Below are positions 8,068-16,171 of a stretch of 64,000 bases of DNA, in pieces; position 1 is the first letter of the stretch, and each line of letters opens with the position of its first letter. The notes under the pieces are model-generated. The model was not told the origin of the DNA and did no database searches. It was given only the letters and a program-made list of their open reading frames with translations. This DNA is from Fictibacillus halophilus (GTDB lineage Bacteria; Bacillota; Bacilli; Bacillales; Fictibacillaceae), in NCBI RefSeq assembly GCF_016401385.1, contig NZ_JAEACF010000001.1, positions 744,001-808,000 on the forward strand, read 5' to 3'. A program made the translations under genes and the position numbers.

Positions 8068-8442
8068 ATGTCAAAGAAAAGTACATTAAATGCAGAACAT
8101 TATCAATGGGGAGATGCATGTGATGGCTGGCACCTTATAAAGCAAGAGAACCTAAGCATCATACAAGAAAGAATGCCCCCTCACACAGCTGAGGTGAGAC
8201 ATTATCATGTGTTTTCCCATCAATTTTTCTTTGTTTTAAACGGAGAACTGTTGATCGAAAAAGATGGTGAAGAATTTATCCTTAGCGCGCATCAAGGATT
8301 AGATATACCTGCAGGGGCAACACATCAAGTTCGAAACGAATCAAGTTTGCCTGTGGAGTTTCTTTTAACTTCTTATCCACCTGCACAAGGAGATAGAGTT
8401 GTTGTGAAAAAAGTAAAAAGTATTAGTACAGTGACCCTTTAA
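8068..8442 (+). CDS. cupin-domain protein
   Basis: A 124-residue single-domain cupin. The first cupin motif can be read as RHYHVFSHQFFFVLNGELLIE (His-x-His with a later Glu), and the second around PAGATHQVRN with its metal-binding His. Small stand-alone cupins bind a divalent metal and act as isomerases, sugar-binding proteins or quercetinase-like enzymes; nothing here picks one. GGAGGGTGT precedes the ATG, only 11 bp after the DUF1992 gene. The stop codon lies within the terminator stem. Confidence 0.85.
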   Translation: MSKKSTLNAEHYQWGDACDGWHLIKQENLSIIQERMPPHTAEVRHYHVFSHQFFFVLNGELLIEKDGEEFILSAHQGLDIPAGATHQVRNESSLPVEFLLTSYPPAQGDRVVVKKVKSISTVTL

Positions 8443-8471
8443 CCACTATTTGGATAAAGGGTTATTTTTTT
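8434..8471 (+). terminator. terminator of the DUF1992-cupin operon
   Basis: ACCCTTT pairs with AAAGGGT across a 15-base loop and is followed by a T run. The stem overlaps the cupin stop codon. Confidence 0.75.
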
Positions 8472-8529
8472 GTCATGTAATCTTCATCTTATGGGAAAGA
8501 TAGAAAAAAAGAAGGCCAGGAGTCATAAG

Positions 8530-9465
8530 ATGTTAATGTATAATGAGACTGCGAATCAAACGGTACGAATAGAACACTTTAAAATGCCAAAAGAAAAAGA
8601 AACCATTTGGATGTTTTATCAATCTCCAGAAGAAATGAATCAAGACGATATACTTCAGCAGCTTGAACTCCATCCGTTAGCTAAAAATGCTTTCACGAGT
8701 TTTTCAGAACATCCACAATTAAATGTCTATGCCAATCATGCTGTTGTTTCAACGTTTTATTTAGGAACAGAAAATTATGAACCAGTGAGGCTTAACCTTT
8801 TAATCGGTGAGAGCTACTTGATTGTTATGAGTGAACGAAAAATTCCTTTTAGAGAACAACTTGTTAAAGATTTTACTAACAATCCAGAACATATGAAGCA
8901 TGTTAGCTATATGTTGTACTATTTGATGAAGGATATTGTGAGTTCTTATCTAGAAGTTGTCGATCAACTCTCAGATGAGTTTTTAAAGCTCGAAAAAAGT
9001 GTATTTATCGATCCACAAAAACGTGAGATCGGGCGAGATGTATACCGTTGGAAGACTCGTTTACACAAGCTTAGACAATATGTTGAAGCTGAAGAGAGCA
9101 TCATTCAGAAAATGGGACATGATGACTTCGAATATGCGAACGAAGAGTCAGGTTTTTACTTTAAAGATTTGTTATCTTCTTTTTCAAGAGTAACAGCTGC
9201 TTTTGACAGTTTTAAAGAAAATTTAAAAGGGATTTTAGATCTGCAAATGTCTTTAAAATCTGATCACATGAATAGAATTATGAAAACTTTGACGCTGGTT
9301 AGTGCAGTATTCATCCCCCTTACATTTATCGCAGGCCTCTATGGCATGAATTTTGAATACATACCTGAGCTTAAATGGCGATATGGTTATTTTTACGTTT
9401 TAACTCTTTGTTTAGCTTTAGCTGTCATGATCATGGGTTATTTTAGGAAGAAAAGATGGTGGTGA
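8530..9465 (+). CDS. CorA-family divalent-cation transporter (YfjQ-like)
   Basis: The product has about 311 residues with the CorA plan: a large cytoplasmic N-domain, a long helix near 170-270 (rich in LSDEFLKLEKSVF and RLHKLR), then two C-terminal membrane helices with the pore signature YGMNFE between them and a basic tail. CorA proteins form pentameric Mg2+/Co2+/Ni2+ channels. The frame opens at a TTG at 8470, inside the preceding terminator; the ATG at 8530 with CCAGGAG upstream is preferred and gives a length close to B. subtilis YfjQ. A second, unrelated Mg2+ system (MgtE) is encoded at 35541. Confidence 0.9.
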   Translation: MLMYNETANQTVRIEHFKMPKEKETIWMFYQSPEEMNQDDILQQLELHPLAKNAFTSFSEHPQLNVYANHAVVSTFYLGTENYEPVRLNLLIGESYLIVMSERKIPFREQLVKDFTNNPEHMKHVSYMLYYLMKDIVSSYLEVVDQLSDEFLKLEKSVFIDPQKREIGRDVYRWKTRLHKLRQYVEAEESIIQKMGHDDFEYANEESGFYFKDLLSSFSRVTAAFDSFKENLKGILDLQMSLKSDHMNRIMKTLTLVSAVFIPLTFIAGLYGMNFEYIPELKWRYGYFYVLTLCLALAVMIMGYFRKKRWW

Positions 9466-9521
9466 CTTTTACATAAAAATGTAAGGGCTGAGGAAAATAA
9501 AGAAAAAGGAGGACGTGAAGA

Positions 9522-9869
9522 ATGGAAAAAAGACCGTATTACATTAATGTTGAAACGGGTGAGATCCTTCCGATCAAAACGGCTTCAACTTTTCAGTTTG
9601 AAATATCTGCTTCTGACGAAGACGTAAGGCATCTCGAAAGAAAGTTCAGTGAATTGGACAGTACTGCAAACGATACTTTTGTAAGATCTCATTTACCCTA
9701 TGTACCTTATTCAAATGACTCAGACAATGATAGATATGATCAGAAACTAAGAGAGGCCTATCAGATGATTCATGATCTTGGTCAAGAGGAAACAAGACAA
9801 TTTATTGAAAGTATGAGTTTTTGGAATCCTGAAAAACCACAAGATTTAGAAAAAAGACCAAAAGACTAG
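9522..9869 (+). CDS. conserved Bacillaceae protein of unknown function
   Basis: A soluble acidic 115-residue protein opening with YYINVETGEI and ending with a short helix around AYQMIHDLGQEETRQFIESM. I recall similar short proteins across Bacillus, sometimes loosely labelled hydrolase, but I see no catalytic motif that supports that name. A good AAAGGAGGACGTG ribosome site precedes the ATG. The gene is followed at once by a strong terminator shared with the convergent membrane-protein gene. Confidence 0.75.
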   Translation: MEKRPYYINVETGEILPIKTASTFQFEISASDEDVRHLERKFSELDSTANDTFVRSHLPYVPYSNDSDNDRYDQKLREAYQMIHDLGQEETRQFIESMSFWNPEKPQDLEKRPKD

Positions 9870-9885
9870 ATGTCTTTTGGTCTTT
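9856..9885. terminator. terminator between convergent genes
   Basis: An 11-bp perfect stem (GACCAAAAGAC / GTCTTTTGGTC) with a five-base loop overlaps the stop region of the 115-aa gene. The convergent gene ends at 9892. Confidence 0.8.
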
Positions 9886-9891
9886 ACGTCG

Positions 9892-10110
9892 TTAATAAAT
9901 AAAATAAGCAATGTAGATGATGAGGCCGATCACGATTGTAAAGCCGGCTAGTGCAATGAAAACGGGATTCAACAATGCAGTATGTCTAGAGACTGCAGGG
10001 TTTACCTCATCTTCTGTATACACTTTTTGTTTTTTTGCGATTTTCATCGTCCACCAGAGACCTATAGCTGCTACAAGGACAGATAACAAAATAAAGAACA
10101 GTGTAAACAT
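9892..10110 (-). CDS. small two-helix membrane protein
   Basis: A 72-residue protein with a hydrophobic helix at the N-terminus (about 2-22), a charged linker containing KKQKVYTEDEVNP, and a second helix at the C-terminus (about 48-72). No family recognised. The frame can open at a GTG at 10119, but that codon overlaps the Shine-Dalgarno AAGGAGTG; the ATG at 10110, eight bases after AAGGAG, is the likely start. It lies just downstream of the deoxynucleoside kinase gene on the same strand and may be cotranscribed. Confidence 0.7.
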   Translation of the reverse strand: MFTLFFILLSVLVAAIGLWWTMKIAKKQKVYTEDEVNPAVSRHTALLNPVFIALAGFTIVIGLIIYIAYFIY

Positions 10111-10156
10111 TGAGTTCACTCCTTAAACCTTGTTTGTCCTAGTAGTGTTTGTGGAT

Positions 10157-10825
10157 TTAACGGCTTTCATGCATAAGTAAAGTAGGTTGCTTTAATGAAT
10201 TAAGGCGTCCCAGTTCGTTCTTTACGAGTGTAATTATTTTTTTCTGATCGTCTTCATCAAAAATGTTATATTGATCACTTTCGATCAACAATACTGGCGT
10301 CTTATCATAGGCTTTAATCCATTCCTTGTATTTAGCATGAAGCGTTTTATAATAAGCAAAAAGTTCAGGATTTTCTTCAACTTGCTCGTATGAGCGCCCT
10401 CTTTGACGAATACGACTTAGTACGGTCTCAAAGTCACTATCTAAATAGACAAGTAAATCAGGACGTGACTTCGGAGTTTTGTCGATTTCGTTCATCATCG
10501 TTTCGAGAAGGTCTTTATAGGTGTCAAATTCAAGCTGCGTCATGTTTCCTGAATCAAAGTTCAATTCTGCAAAAATTAAATCTTCATAAAGACTTCGATC
10601 CAGAACGTTATCTGGACTCGTACGAGCTTCCCGTATCGTCTTAAAACGTGTATTTAAGAAATAAATCTGAAGCGGGAAAGCCCATCGCTTCGGGTTTTTG
10701 TAATAATCGGGTAAAATAGGGTTGTCAACGACGCTTTCATAAAAGATAGAGCTTCCAAGCTGCTCGCTCAAAAATTCAGCATATGTAGACTTGCCAGTAC
10801 CGATCATACCTGCCATTAAAATCAC
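10157..10825 (-). CDS. deoxynucleoside kinase (dAK/dCK/dGK family)
   Basis: This 222-residue enzyme should phosphorylate a deoxynucleoside to its 5'-monophosphate for nucleotide salvage. It has P-loop GMIGTGKST at 6-14, the substrate-site segment FYESVVDNP near 29, the DRS motif in VLDRSLYED near 75, and a basic lid RIRQRGRSYE near 140. The start is GTG at 10825, seven bases after AGGAGG. Sequence cannot tell adenosine, cytidine and guanosine specificity apart. It is monocistronic or paired with the small membrane protein after it. Confidence 0.87.
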   Translation of the reverse strand: MILMAGMIGTGKSTYAEFLSEQLGSSIFYESVVDNPILPDYYKNPKRWAFPLQIYFLNTRFKTIREARTSPDNVLDRSLYEDLIFAELNFDSGNMTQLEFDTYKDLLETMMNEIDKTPKSRPDLLVYLDSDFETVLSRIRQRGRSYEQVEENPELFAYYKTLHAKYKEWIKAYDKTPVLLIESDQYNIFDEDDQKKIITLVKNELGRLNSLKQPTLLMHESR

Positions 10826-11127
10826 GGTATATCCTCCTAAAATGGGTGCTTCATCGGCGCTAAGGCCAGTGATGCGAGACTAGTTTAAAACATATGTATT
10901 CATAAGTTTAAAAATCAATATATGGTATGTAAGGTATAAAGCCTTTCTAAATATATCATGTAATACAAAAGGTGAACAGAGATTGTTTTCATAAATCATG
11001 GAGACATATTGGGGAGAATTGGGCTGATTCTTATAACATGAAGAAGTATCAATCTAAAAATATCAAAAGCGTCACAACTGAAAAACAGTAAAACATAGAA
11101 CATCTGCTGTAAAAAGGGGATATTAAA

Positions 11128-11760
11128 ATGACCATTCAAATAAAAGTATATTCTGATTTTGTTTGTCCATATTGTTACTTAGCTGAAACACCGTTGTTAA
11201 AAGCAACTGAAGATAAAGATGTAGAGATTGAAAGGATGCCATACGAACTCCGACCTTTTCCACAAGAAACATTGCGTCCTGAAGAGGATTATCTACAGAG
11301 ATCGTGGCAGGAGTCTGTCCAGCCTTTATCAAAGAAAATGGGTGTTGATATGATTTTGCCAGAAGTAACTCCTCAACCTCATACTTTCTATGCTCATGAA
11401 GGATTATTGTTTGCCAAAAAACACAATAAGGAAAGAGAGTATGCACATCTCGTCTTTAAATCTTTTTACCAAAACGGAGAAGATATCGGAAAGATAGATG
11501 TTCTTCAAAACATTGCAGAGGAAATTGGTCTCGACGGTATGGCGTTTCAACAAGCATTGGAATCACGTGAATTTAAAGAAGAAAGAGAAAGGCTTCTAAA
11601 AGAGGCCACAGAAGATCTTAACATTACTGCTGTCCCAACTATTATTATTGGTGAGAGAGTATTGAAGGGGCTGCATCCTCAAGCTAATATCGAACGTGCA
11701 TTAAGAGGCGCTATTAGGGATGCGAAATTTGAATTTTGTGATGGCGACGAATGTGAATAA
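11128..11760 (+). CDS. DsbA-family thioredoxin-fold oxidoreductase (FrnE-like)
   Basis: A 210-residue cytoplasmic protein with the thioredoxin-fold active site CPYC at 13-16, an inserted helical domain in the middle, and a cis-proline loop TAVPT near 170. This matches the FrnE/2-hydroxychromene-2-carboxylate isomerase-like DsbA group, which acts in thiol-disulfide exchange and stress tolerance. There is no signal peptide, so it works inside the cell. AAAGGGGAT precedes the ATG. The last residues include an extra Cys in CDGDECE, as in several FrnE proteins. The 300-bp gap upstream (10826-11127) shows no gene or clear RNA structure. Confidence 0.88.
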   Translation: MTIQIKVYSDFVCPYCYLAETPLLKATEDKDVEIERMPYELRPFPQETLRPEEDYLQRSWQESVQPLSKKMGVDMILPEVTPQPHTFYAHEGLLFAKKHNKEREYAHLVFKSFYQNGEDIGKIDVLQNIAEEIGLDGMAFQQALESREFKEERERLLKEATEDLNITAVPTIIIGERVLKGLHPQANIERALRGAIRDAKFEFCDGDECE

Positions 11761-11774
11761 AAGTAAAAATGATG

Positions 11775-11818
11775 AAAAAAGAGCGCTTAGAAGGTCGTCC
11801 TTCTTAGCGCTCTTTTTC
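11775..11818 (+). terminator. terminator of the DsbA-family gene
   Basis: A long stem pairs AGAGCGCTTAGAAGG with CCTTCTTAGCGCTCT around TCGT and is followed by five T residues. It is one of the strongest terminators in the window. Confidence 0.92.
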
Positions 11819-11907
11819 GTTCTTAACAATGAAAAAAGGGGGTTGTTGATAGGGATGTCTATAATATAGCAAGGTCTCATTAAAAATGGACGAATATGTG
11901 ATTTTTT

Positions 11908-11935
11908 TGATAAACGTTATCACTTTGTGACAAAG
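11908..11935. promoter_or_regulatory. two abutting palindromes upstream of an MFS gene
   Basis: TGATAAACGTTATCA (arms of 6, centre ACG) is directly followed by CTTTGTGACAAAG (arms of 6, centre G). They lie about 200 bp before the MFS start at 12134. No known operator class fits exactly. Confidence 0.4.
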
Positions 11936-11971
11936 TCGCGCTGACGGGCTAAAGGGCAATTGTTTAAAATG

Positions 11972-12003
11972 AAAAAAGCCCTAAATTAGGGGAGGGCTTT
12001 TTT
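11972..12003 (+). terminator. orphan terminator-like hairpin in the MFS leader
   Basis: AAAAAAGCCCT pairs with AGGGCTTTTTT. The gene before it already has its own terminator, so this one stands alone within the 370-bp gap. A GGGCT at 11946-11950 could pair with AGCCC and compete with the stem, so it may be an attenuator for the MFS gene. Confidence 0.6.
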
Positions 12004-12133
12004 CGGGAAAGGGGGGTACACCTATATAAGACGAAGGAAAAATGGAAAAGTTTCAAAATTTGTAAAAATTCTTTTTCTAGTCCATTAAAAAATGATAGAG
12101 TAAGTAACAGAATAGAAGAGAGAAGGAATGGGG

Positions 12134-13357
12134 ATGAGAGATTTTCTTAAAAAGTGGCATCCAGCAGTCATCGTAATTGTTGCTGGAACATTGTTTACGC
12201 GAGCGGCATTTTTTATGACTATGCCATTCTTAGCCATTTATTTGTACAATGAAAAAGGAATCGATCCAGCTATGGTTGGATTGATAATTGGAATAAGTGC
12301 TCTAACGGGTACGTTCGGTGGTTTCTTTGGGGGCTATCTATCTGATCGGATAGGGAGGCTTCCTGTGATGACAGTTGCTATCTTCATTTGGAGTGCCGTG
12401 TTTGTTGGATTTGCTGTAGCAGACCTCGTATGGCATTTCTTTGTGTTAAACATGTTAAACGGACTGTGCCGTTCTTGGTTTGAACCCATTTCTAGAGCAT
12501 TGCTTGCAGATGTAACGACAAAAGGAAACCGGCTTCATGTTTTCAATGCTCGATATTTTGCAATAAATGTTGGTGCTGCAGTTGGTCCGGTTATAGGAAC
12601 GCAGCTAGGTACATCAAATTCAACTCAAGCTTTTTACATTACTGCGATCGCTTATCTCTTATATGCATTATTAATTGTATTTACATTAAAAGGGTACTCC
12701 AAAGAGTTGAAGGGTGGGGAAGAGAGAAAGTTCTCAATTAAGTCTGCAATTAGTGTGCTTTCAAGAGACAGAGTGCTTGCTTTTTTTCTGATCGGAAATA
12801 CAATTGTTATGATGGCACAGTCACAAATGGATACAACTCTAGCGCAATATATAGGGAATGCACCTCAGTTCGAGAATGGGGTTAAGCTTTTTGCGTACCT
12901 TGTTGTTACAAATGCAATAACTGTCCTGTTACTTCAGTTTCCAGTCACAAACTATGTAAGGCGATTTCAGCCGATGAATGCACTTCGTTTTGGGAGTTTT
13001 GCTTTCAGTCTTGCATTGCTTGGATTTGGACTATCAACGAATTGGGTTTTTCTTGTCATAAGTATGGTGTTTTTAACAGTAGGAGAAATTATTGTGTTCG
13101 TTATGAGTGATGTGCTTTTAGATGATTTAGCGCCTGAGCATATGAGAGGTACATATTTTGGAGCGATGTCGTTTCGATCGATCGGTTTCAGTGCGGGGCC
13201 GTGGATTGGCGGCTTACTTTTAAGTACGTTTGGCTTTGAACATGGATTTTATGTGTTTGGCATTCTAACGCTTATCTCATTACTGTCCTTGCCATTCTTT
13301 CAATACGGAGAAGGTATCCGCAAAACGCTCCTAAAACAACAATCTGCTTCAACTTAA
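12134..13357 (+). CDS. MFS multidrug-type efflux transporter (DHA1 family)
   Basis: A protein of about 407 residues with twelve membrane helices. The family motif A is clear as GGYLSDRIGRLPVM between helices 2 and 3, and a motif-C-like Gly/Pro-rich segment appears as INVGAAVGPVIG in helix 5. DHA1 pumps export hydrophobic compounds with proton antiport. Two starts compete (12128 and 12134); AGAAGGA is best spaced for the ATG at 12134. The VOC gene follows 18 bp later and may share its transcript. The leader has palindromes and a stand-alone hairpin, suggesting regulated expression. Confidence 0.85.
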   Translation: MRDFLKKWHPAVIVIVAGTLFTRAAFFMTMPFLAIYLYNEKGIDPAMVGLIIGISALTGTFGGFFGGYLSDRIGRLPVMTVAIFIWSAVFVGFAVADLVWHFFVLNMLNGLCRSWFEPISRALLADVTTKGNRLHVFNARYFAINVGAAVGPVIGTQLGTSNSTQAFYITAIAYLLYALLIVFTLKGYSKELKGGEERKFSIKSAISVLSRDRVLAFFLIGNTIVMMAQSQMDTTLAQYIGNAPQFENGVKLFAYLVVTNAITVLLLQFPVTNYVRRFQPMNALRFGSFAFSLALLGFGLSTNWVFLVISMVFLTVGEIIVFVMSDVLLDDLAPEHMRGTYFGAMSFRSIGFSAGPWIGGLLLSTFGFEHGFYVFGILTLISLLSLPFFQYGEGIRKTLLKQQSAST

Positions 13358-13375
13358 GAAAGGGGAAAGATCAGC

Positions 13376-13750
13376 ATGATTACTGGAATTGAACATACTG
13401 GAATTATGGTTTCTAACATGGAGAACTCTATCAAATTTTATACCGAGGTACTCGGTTTAGATCTATTAGATCGTTTCGATCATACAAGCGTACCCGTTGA
13501 GTTGGCATTCTTAGGGGTAGAAGGAAAAGTTCTTGTTGAGTTGATTGCTGGATATACAGGGCCAGTTACGAATGAGGGGAAGGTCCACCACATTGCGTTT
13601 TCTGTAAAGAATATTGAAGAGCAATATGAGTTGTTGCAGAAAAAAGACGTAGTCATGAAAGATAAAGAAATCACAGAGCTTCCAAACGGAAAATACTTCT
13701 TCTTTTACGGACCAGATGAAGAATCACTTGAATTTTTTGAGAGTAAATAG
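13376..13750 (+). CDS. VOC-family protein (glyoxalase/bleomycin-resistance fold)
   Basis: A 124-residue single VOC module with two beta-alpha-beta-beta-beta units. Likely metal ligands are His near 7 (IEHTGIMV), Glu in VLVELIAG near 60, His in VHHIAFSV near 70 and Glu near the C-terminus (SLEFFE), the glyoxalase I-like pattern. It could be a lactoylglutathione-lyase-like enzyme, an epimerase or a small-molecule-binding resistance protein. It follows the MFS pump by 18 bp with AAAGGGG as ribosome site, so a joint detoxification role is possible but not shown. Confidence 0.85.
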   Translation: MITGIEHTGIMVSNMENSIKFYTEVLGLDLLDRFDHTSVPVELAFLGVEGKVLVELIAGYTGPVTNEGKVHHIAFSVKNIEEQYELLQKKDVVMKDKEITELPNGKYFFFYGPDEESLEFFESK

Positions 13751-13755
13751 AAATG

Positions 13756-13784
13756 AAGACTGCATGAGTTGCAGTCTTTTTTTA
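13756..13784 (+). terminator. terminator of the MFS-VOC operon
   Basis: AAGACTGCA pairs with TGCAGTCTT around a short loop, followed by a run of T residues. Confidence 0.88.
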
Positions 13785-13852
13785 TTTCTTTGTAAAGAGT
13801 CATTATAGGGAGAAGGTGATAAGACAGCAGTAAAGAAGTCTATGAATGAGAA

Positions 13853-14188
13853 TTAGATTCCTGGCAGTGTCTCTTTTAAATATTGGTTTGAACAGTATTC
13901 TACTCCATACTTGTAGCGACTTTCTCTAACATTTCTAGCTTTCTCCGGATCAATATGAATTCGTTTGATCTCAGGATATGTTTCCATGATCTTTAAAGCG
14001 ATCTTGTCACCAGGCTCATCTGGATCAGTTAATACATAAACTTCATTACAAAGAATTAATGCTTCTTCAATTGCTCTTCGTTCTTTATGCCGAAATGAAA
14101 TCCCATTTAAAATGACAAAATGGGCGTGAGGATGAACACTTTGTACTCTCAGTTGATCACTTTTGCCTTCAACAATGTATCCGGTCAT
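13853..14188 (-). CDS. small stand-alone Toprim-domain protein (RNase M5-like)
   Basis: A 111-residue protein that is little more than a Toprim fold. It has the acidic motif VEGKSD with Glu7 and the LTDPDEPGD motif with Asp55 and Asp57, the metal-binding residues of primases, topoisomerases and RNase M5. It lacks the C-terminal region of full-length RNase M5 (about 190 residues), so it is not RnmV itself. B. subtilis YusF is a protein of this kind, as I recall. The ATG at 14188 follows AGGAGG; the longer open frame back to 14221 is not needed. A nuclease acting on structured RNA or DNA is a plausible but untested role. Confidence 0.8.
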   Translation of the reverse strand: MTGYIVEGKSDQLRVQSVHPHAHFVILNGISFRHKERRAIEEALILCNEVYVLTDPDEPGDKIALKIMETYPEIKRIHIDPEKARNVRESRYKYGVEYCSNQYLKETLPGI

Positions 14189-14287
14189 AGCGCCTCCTGT
14201 AAAACTAAGATTCATTAACATTTTATGGAGGGCATATCGATAATAGTACGACTTCTAAAAAATTATTGGACAAAGGGAGTGTAAACT

Positions 14288-15382
14288 GTGAAGAAGCTAA
14301 TTATCCTTGTAAGAACTTGTTCTCTTAGCTTCTTTTCCCTTATTAGTATTTATGGATTGTATTTGTTGTTAGGTGATATTGAAGGGTTACTGATCGGGGG
14401 GTCCATTCTTCTTGTATGCTTTTCCTTATTTAGCATGCGATTCATTAGATTTGTTATAGAGAGAAAAGAAACGCTTGTAACGAAAAGGATACAGCCAAAC
14501 CTCATGGTTATTACTCTTACAGCATTCTCTACAGCTATATTATCTGTAGGCAATTATGCGCTCGAAACCTCTTTGCCACACTCTTTATCTCCTAGAGTAA
14601 AAAATCAATTTTATTTGGAAGCGATGTTAGTAGAAAAGGATAGGATTTTTGAAAGAGTATCCTTTTTAAAAACGCTAGAAAATATGAATGAGAAAAAAGC
14701 TTCGGTTTTCTATGAACCCCAAGACGAGGAATTAGCAGGTTCTGCGATTCGTCACATCCGTAAAATGCAGTTTTATCACAATGAATGGATTGATGTTCAT
14801 GATGCCCTTCCTGTAACCCTCATCCTCTATCGGAACCCTTTAATCTTTCAGCAACATCTGCCGTTTCACTCGTATGAAAACTTGCAAGCATTATACGTAC
14901 CTGCTCAAGAAACCATCCATCTGCTTGTTACTAACGACATGGATGAGAATTCTGATCTATTTCTAGAGTTGGTCGGACATGAATATACACATCATTGGAT
15001 TATTAGTTATTTGTCAGAAAATAAACTGGATAATAGGCATCTGCCTAGATGGTTTGAAGAGGGGCTTGCAGAATATGCTGGGAAACAGAGTATAAGAGAG
15101 GTGCCGATCTTTGTACCTCTAAACTTCATTCCCTTCACAAGGCTTCACTCCGTAAAGGATTGGGCATATCAAAATCGGAGAAAATCTAGTCACCGTCCAT
15201 ACAGACAAAGCTATTATGCCATTGATCAATTAGTAAGGGACGGGAATCGATCTAAAATTAAATCCTTATTGCTTAATAAACAGAAGAATTTTTACCGCTT
15301 GTTTGAAGAAGAGACGGGTGAATCCCTGATCGAGTTTGAGGTGCGTTTTTTAAGAGAAGAGTTTATGAATTTAAAGCGCTGA
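14288..15382 (+). CDS. membrane-anchored zinc metallopeptidase, peptidase-MA-like
   Basis: A 364-residue protein with two or three N-terminal membrane helices (about 5-28, 33-55 and 72-90) and a large soluble domain outside the membrane. The zinc-peptidase motif HEYTH is at 231-235, followed by WFEEGLAEY at 255-263, which supplies the third ligand Glu as in gluzincins. That combination is typical of the peptidase MA family. Substrate unknown; an envelope or sporulation role is only a guess. No close promoter motif stands out. A terminator follows at 15428. Confidence 0.82.
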   Translation: MKKLIILVRTCSLSFFSLISIYGLYLLLGDIEGLLIGGSILLVCFSLFSMRFIRFVIERKETLVTKRIQPNLMVITLTAFSTAILSVGNYALETSLPHSLSPRVKNQFYLEAMLVEKDRIFERVSFLKTLENMNEKKASVFYEPQDEELAGSAIRHIRKMQFYHNEWIDVHDALPVTLILYRNPLIFQQHLPFHSYENLQALYVPAQETIHLLVTNDMDENSDLFLELVGHEYTHHWIISYLSENKLDNRHLPRWFEEGLAEYAGKQSIREVPIFVPLNFIPFTRLHSVKDWAYQNRRKSSHRPYRQSYYAIDQLVRDGNRSKIKSLLLNKQKNFYRLFEEETGESLIEFEVRFLREEFMNLKR

Positions 15383-15427
15383 ACTGATGCTCATTTGTTT
15401 ATAGAAGTAATACGTGTAATCAAGCAA

Positions 15428-15455
15428 AAAGAACTCCTCACGTAAGGAGTTCTTT
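15428..15455. terminator. terminator between the metallopeptidase and the 35-codon gene
   Basis: AAAGAACTCCT pairs with AGGAGTTCTTT around a short loop. It lies 5 bp before the stop of the minus-strand small gene and can serve both converging transcripts. Confidence 0.82.
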
Positions 15456-15459
15456 ATTA

Positions 15460-15567
15460 TTATCTGCTTTTTAATTTTCTTTTAATGATAGGCAATAACC
15501 TCTTTTTACCTTGTTTGATTAAAAAAGCAACAGCCATTCCTTTGATACCCTTTTTAATACGTCCCAT
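15460..15567 (-). CDS. short cationic peptide gene, 35 codons
   Basis: The ATG at 15567 follows GGAGG with six-base spacing and opens a 35-codon frame to TAA at 15460-15462. An earlier in-frame ATG at 15573 is too close to the Shine-Dalgarno. The peptide has about 13 Lys/Arg and no acidic residue, with a short hydrophobic stretch MAVAFLI in the middle and a KRLLPIIKRKLKSR tail, so it should be an amphipathic cationic helix. No family recognised. Good ribosome site, correct length and a terminator placed right after the stop argue that it is translated; possible roles include membrane, nucleic-acid or spore-associated peptide. Confidence 0.6.
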   Translation of the reverse strand: MGRIKKGIKGMAVAFLIKQGKKRLLPIIKRKLKSR

Positions 15568-15721
15568 TTTCATCCTCCTATAAATATCATAGTTGTTTCA
15601 AGTAATATACCCGAAATCACCATGAAGCAATCCTTTTATAGTTATACGGGTTACTTGTCTATACGTTTCATCACGATATGAATAAGATGAACCGAATACA
15701 ATTTTATAGGAGTTGAACGTA

Positions 15722-16141
15722 TTGAGCATGTATAGAAGTTTTCCACCTTTTCCGGGTCAAGGCGGCGGTCAAGGCGGAGGGCAAGGGTTTGGCCCACCAG
15801 GTGGCCCTCCAGGCGGACCTCCAGGAGGCGGAGGTGGCGGTGGCGGTGGAATGGCGCCAACATCAGCACCTCCATCATTTACACCATCCCAAGCGCAAGG
15901 TTTTAGTTTGCAAGGTGGAGGTGGCGGAGGAAGTCAGCCAGGAGTCTATGCTGTTGATCCAGGCGCGATCAGACCTTGTTTATACCAATATGTCTATATC
16001 TGGCCAACATGGGGACCAGGATTTTGGGCATGGCTTACTTTTGCAGGTAGAAGATCGGTTGCAGGATTTCGCTGGACCGGAAATAGATGGATCTATTTTG
16101 GTATGGATACACGCCAAATCAGTTCATTTTATTGTTACTAA
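15722..16141 (+). CDS. Gly/Pro-rich conserved spore-former protein
   Basis: The N-terminal half is low complexity: Gly-Gln, Pro-Gly and a run of glycines, followed by a Pro/Ser/Thr segment. The last 60 residues form a compact aromatic domain with conserved Cys (IRPCLYQYVYIW near the start, FYCY at the end) and GRRSVAGFRWTGNRWIY. I recall this C-terminal domain in many Bacillus and Paenibacillus proteins, often mislabelled transporter; there is no membrane segment here. Coat or surface placement is a guess. AGGAG at 15708-15712 suits the TTG at 15722 (nine bases) better than the ATG at 15728. The 338-bp gap upstream holds the 35-codon gene. Confidence 0.72.
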   Translation: MSMYRSFPPFPGQGGGQGGGQGFGPPGGPPGGPPGGGGGGGGGMAPTSAPPSFTPSQAQGFSLQGGGGGGSQPGVYAVDPGAIRPCLYQYVYIWPTWGPGFWAWLTFAGRRSVAGFRWTGNRWIYFGMDTRQISSFYCY

Positions 16142-16142
16142 G

Positions 16143-16171
16143 AACAACCGCCTTTGTGCGGTTGTTTTTTT
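16143..16171. terminator. terminator after the Gly-rich protein gene
   Basis: AACAACCGC pairs with GCGGTTGTT, followed by seven T residues. It overlaps the end region of the convergent Nudix gene. Confidence 0.88.

Noticed and set aside
11123..11446. Antisense 107-codon frame over the DsbA-family gene
   Set aside because: No ribosome site, unlikely composition, and the plus-strand gene has clear CPYC and cis-Pro motifs.
11908..11922. CcpA cre site
   Set aside because: The central CG and outer TG/CA are present, but the left half is one base too long for the cre consensus.
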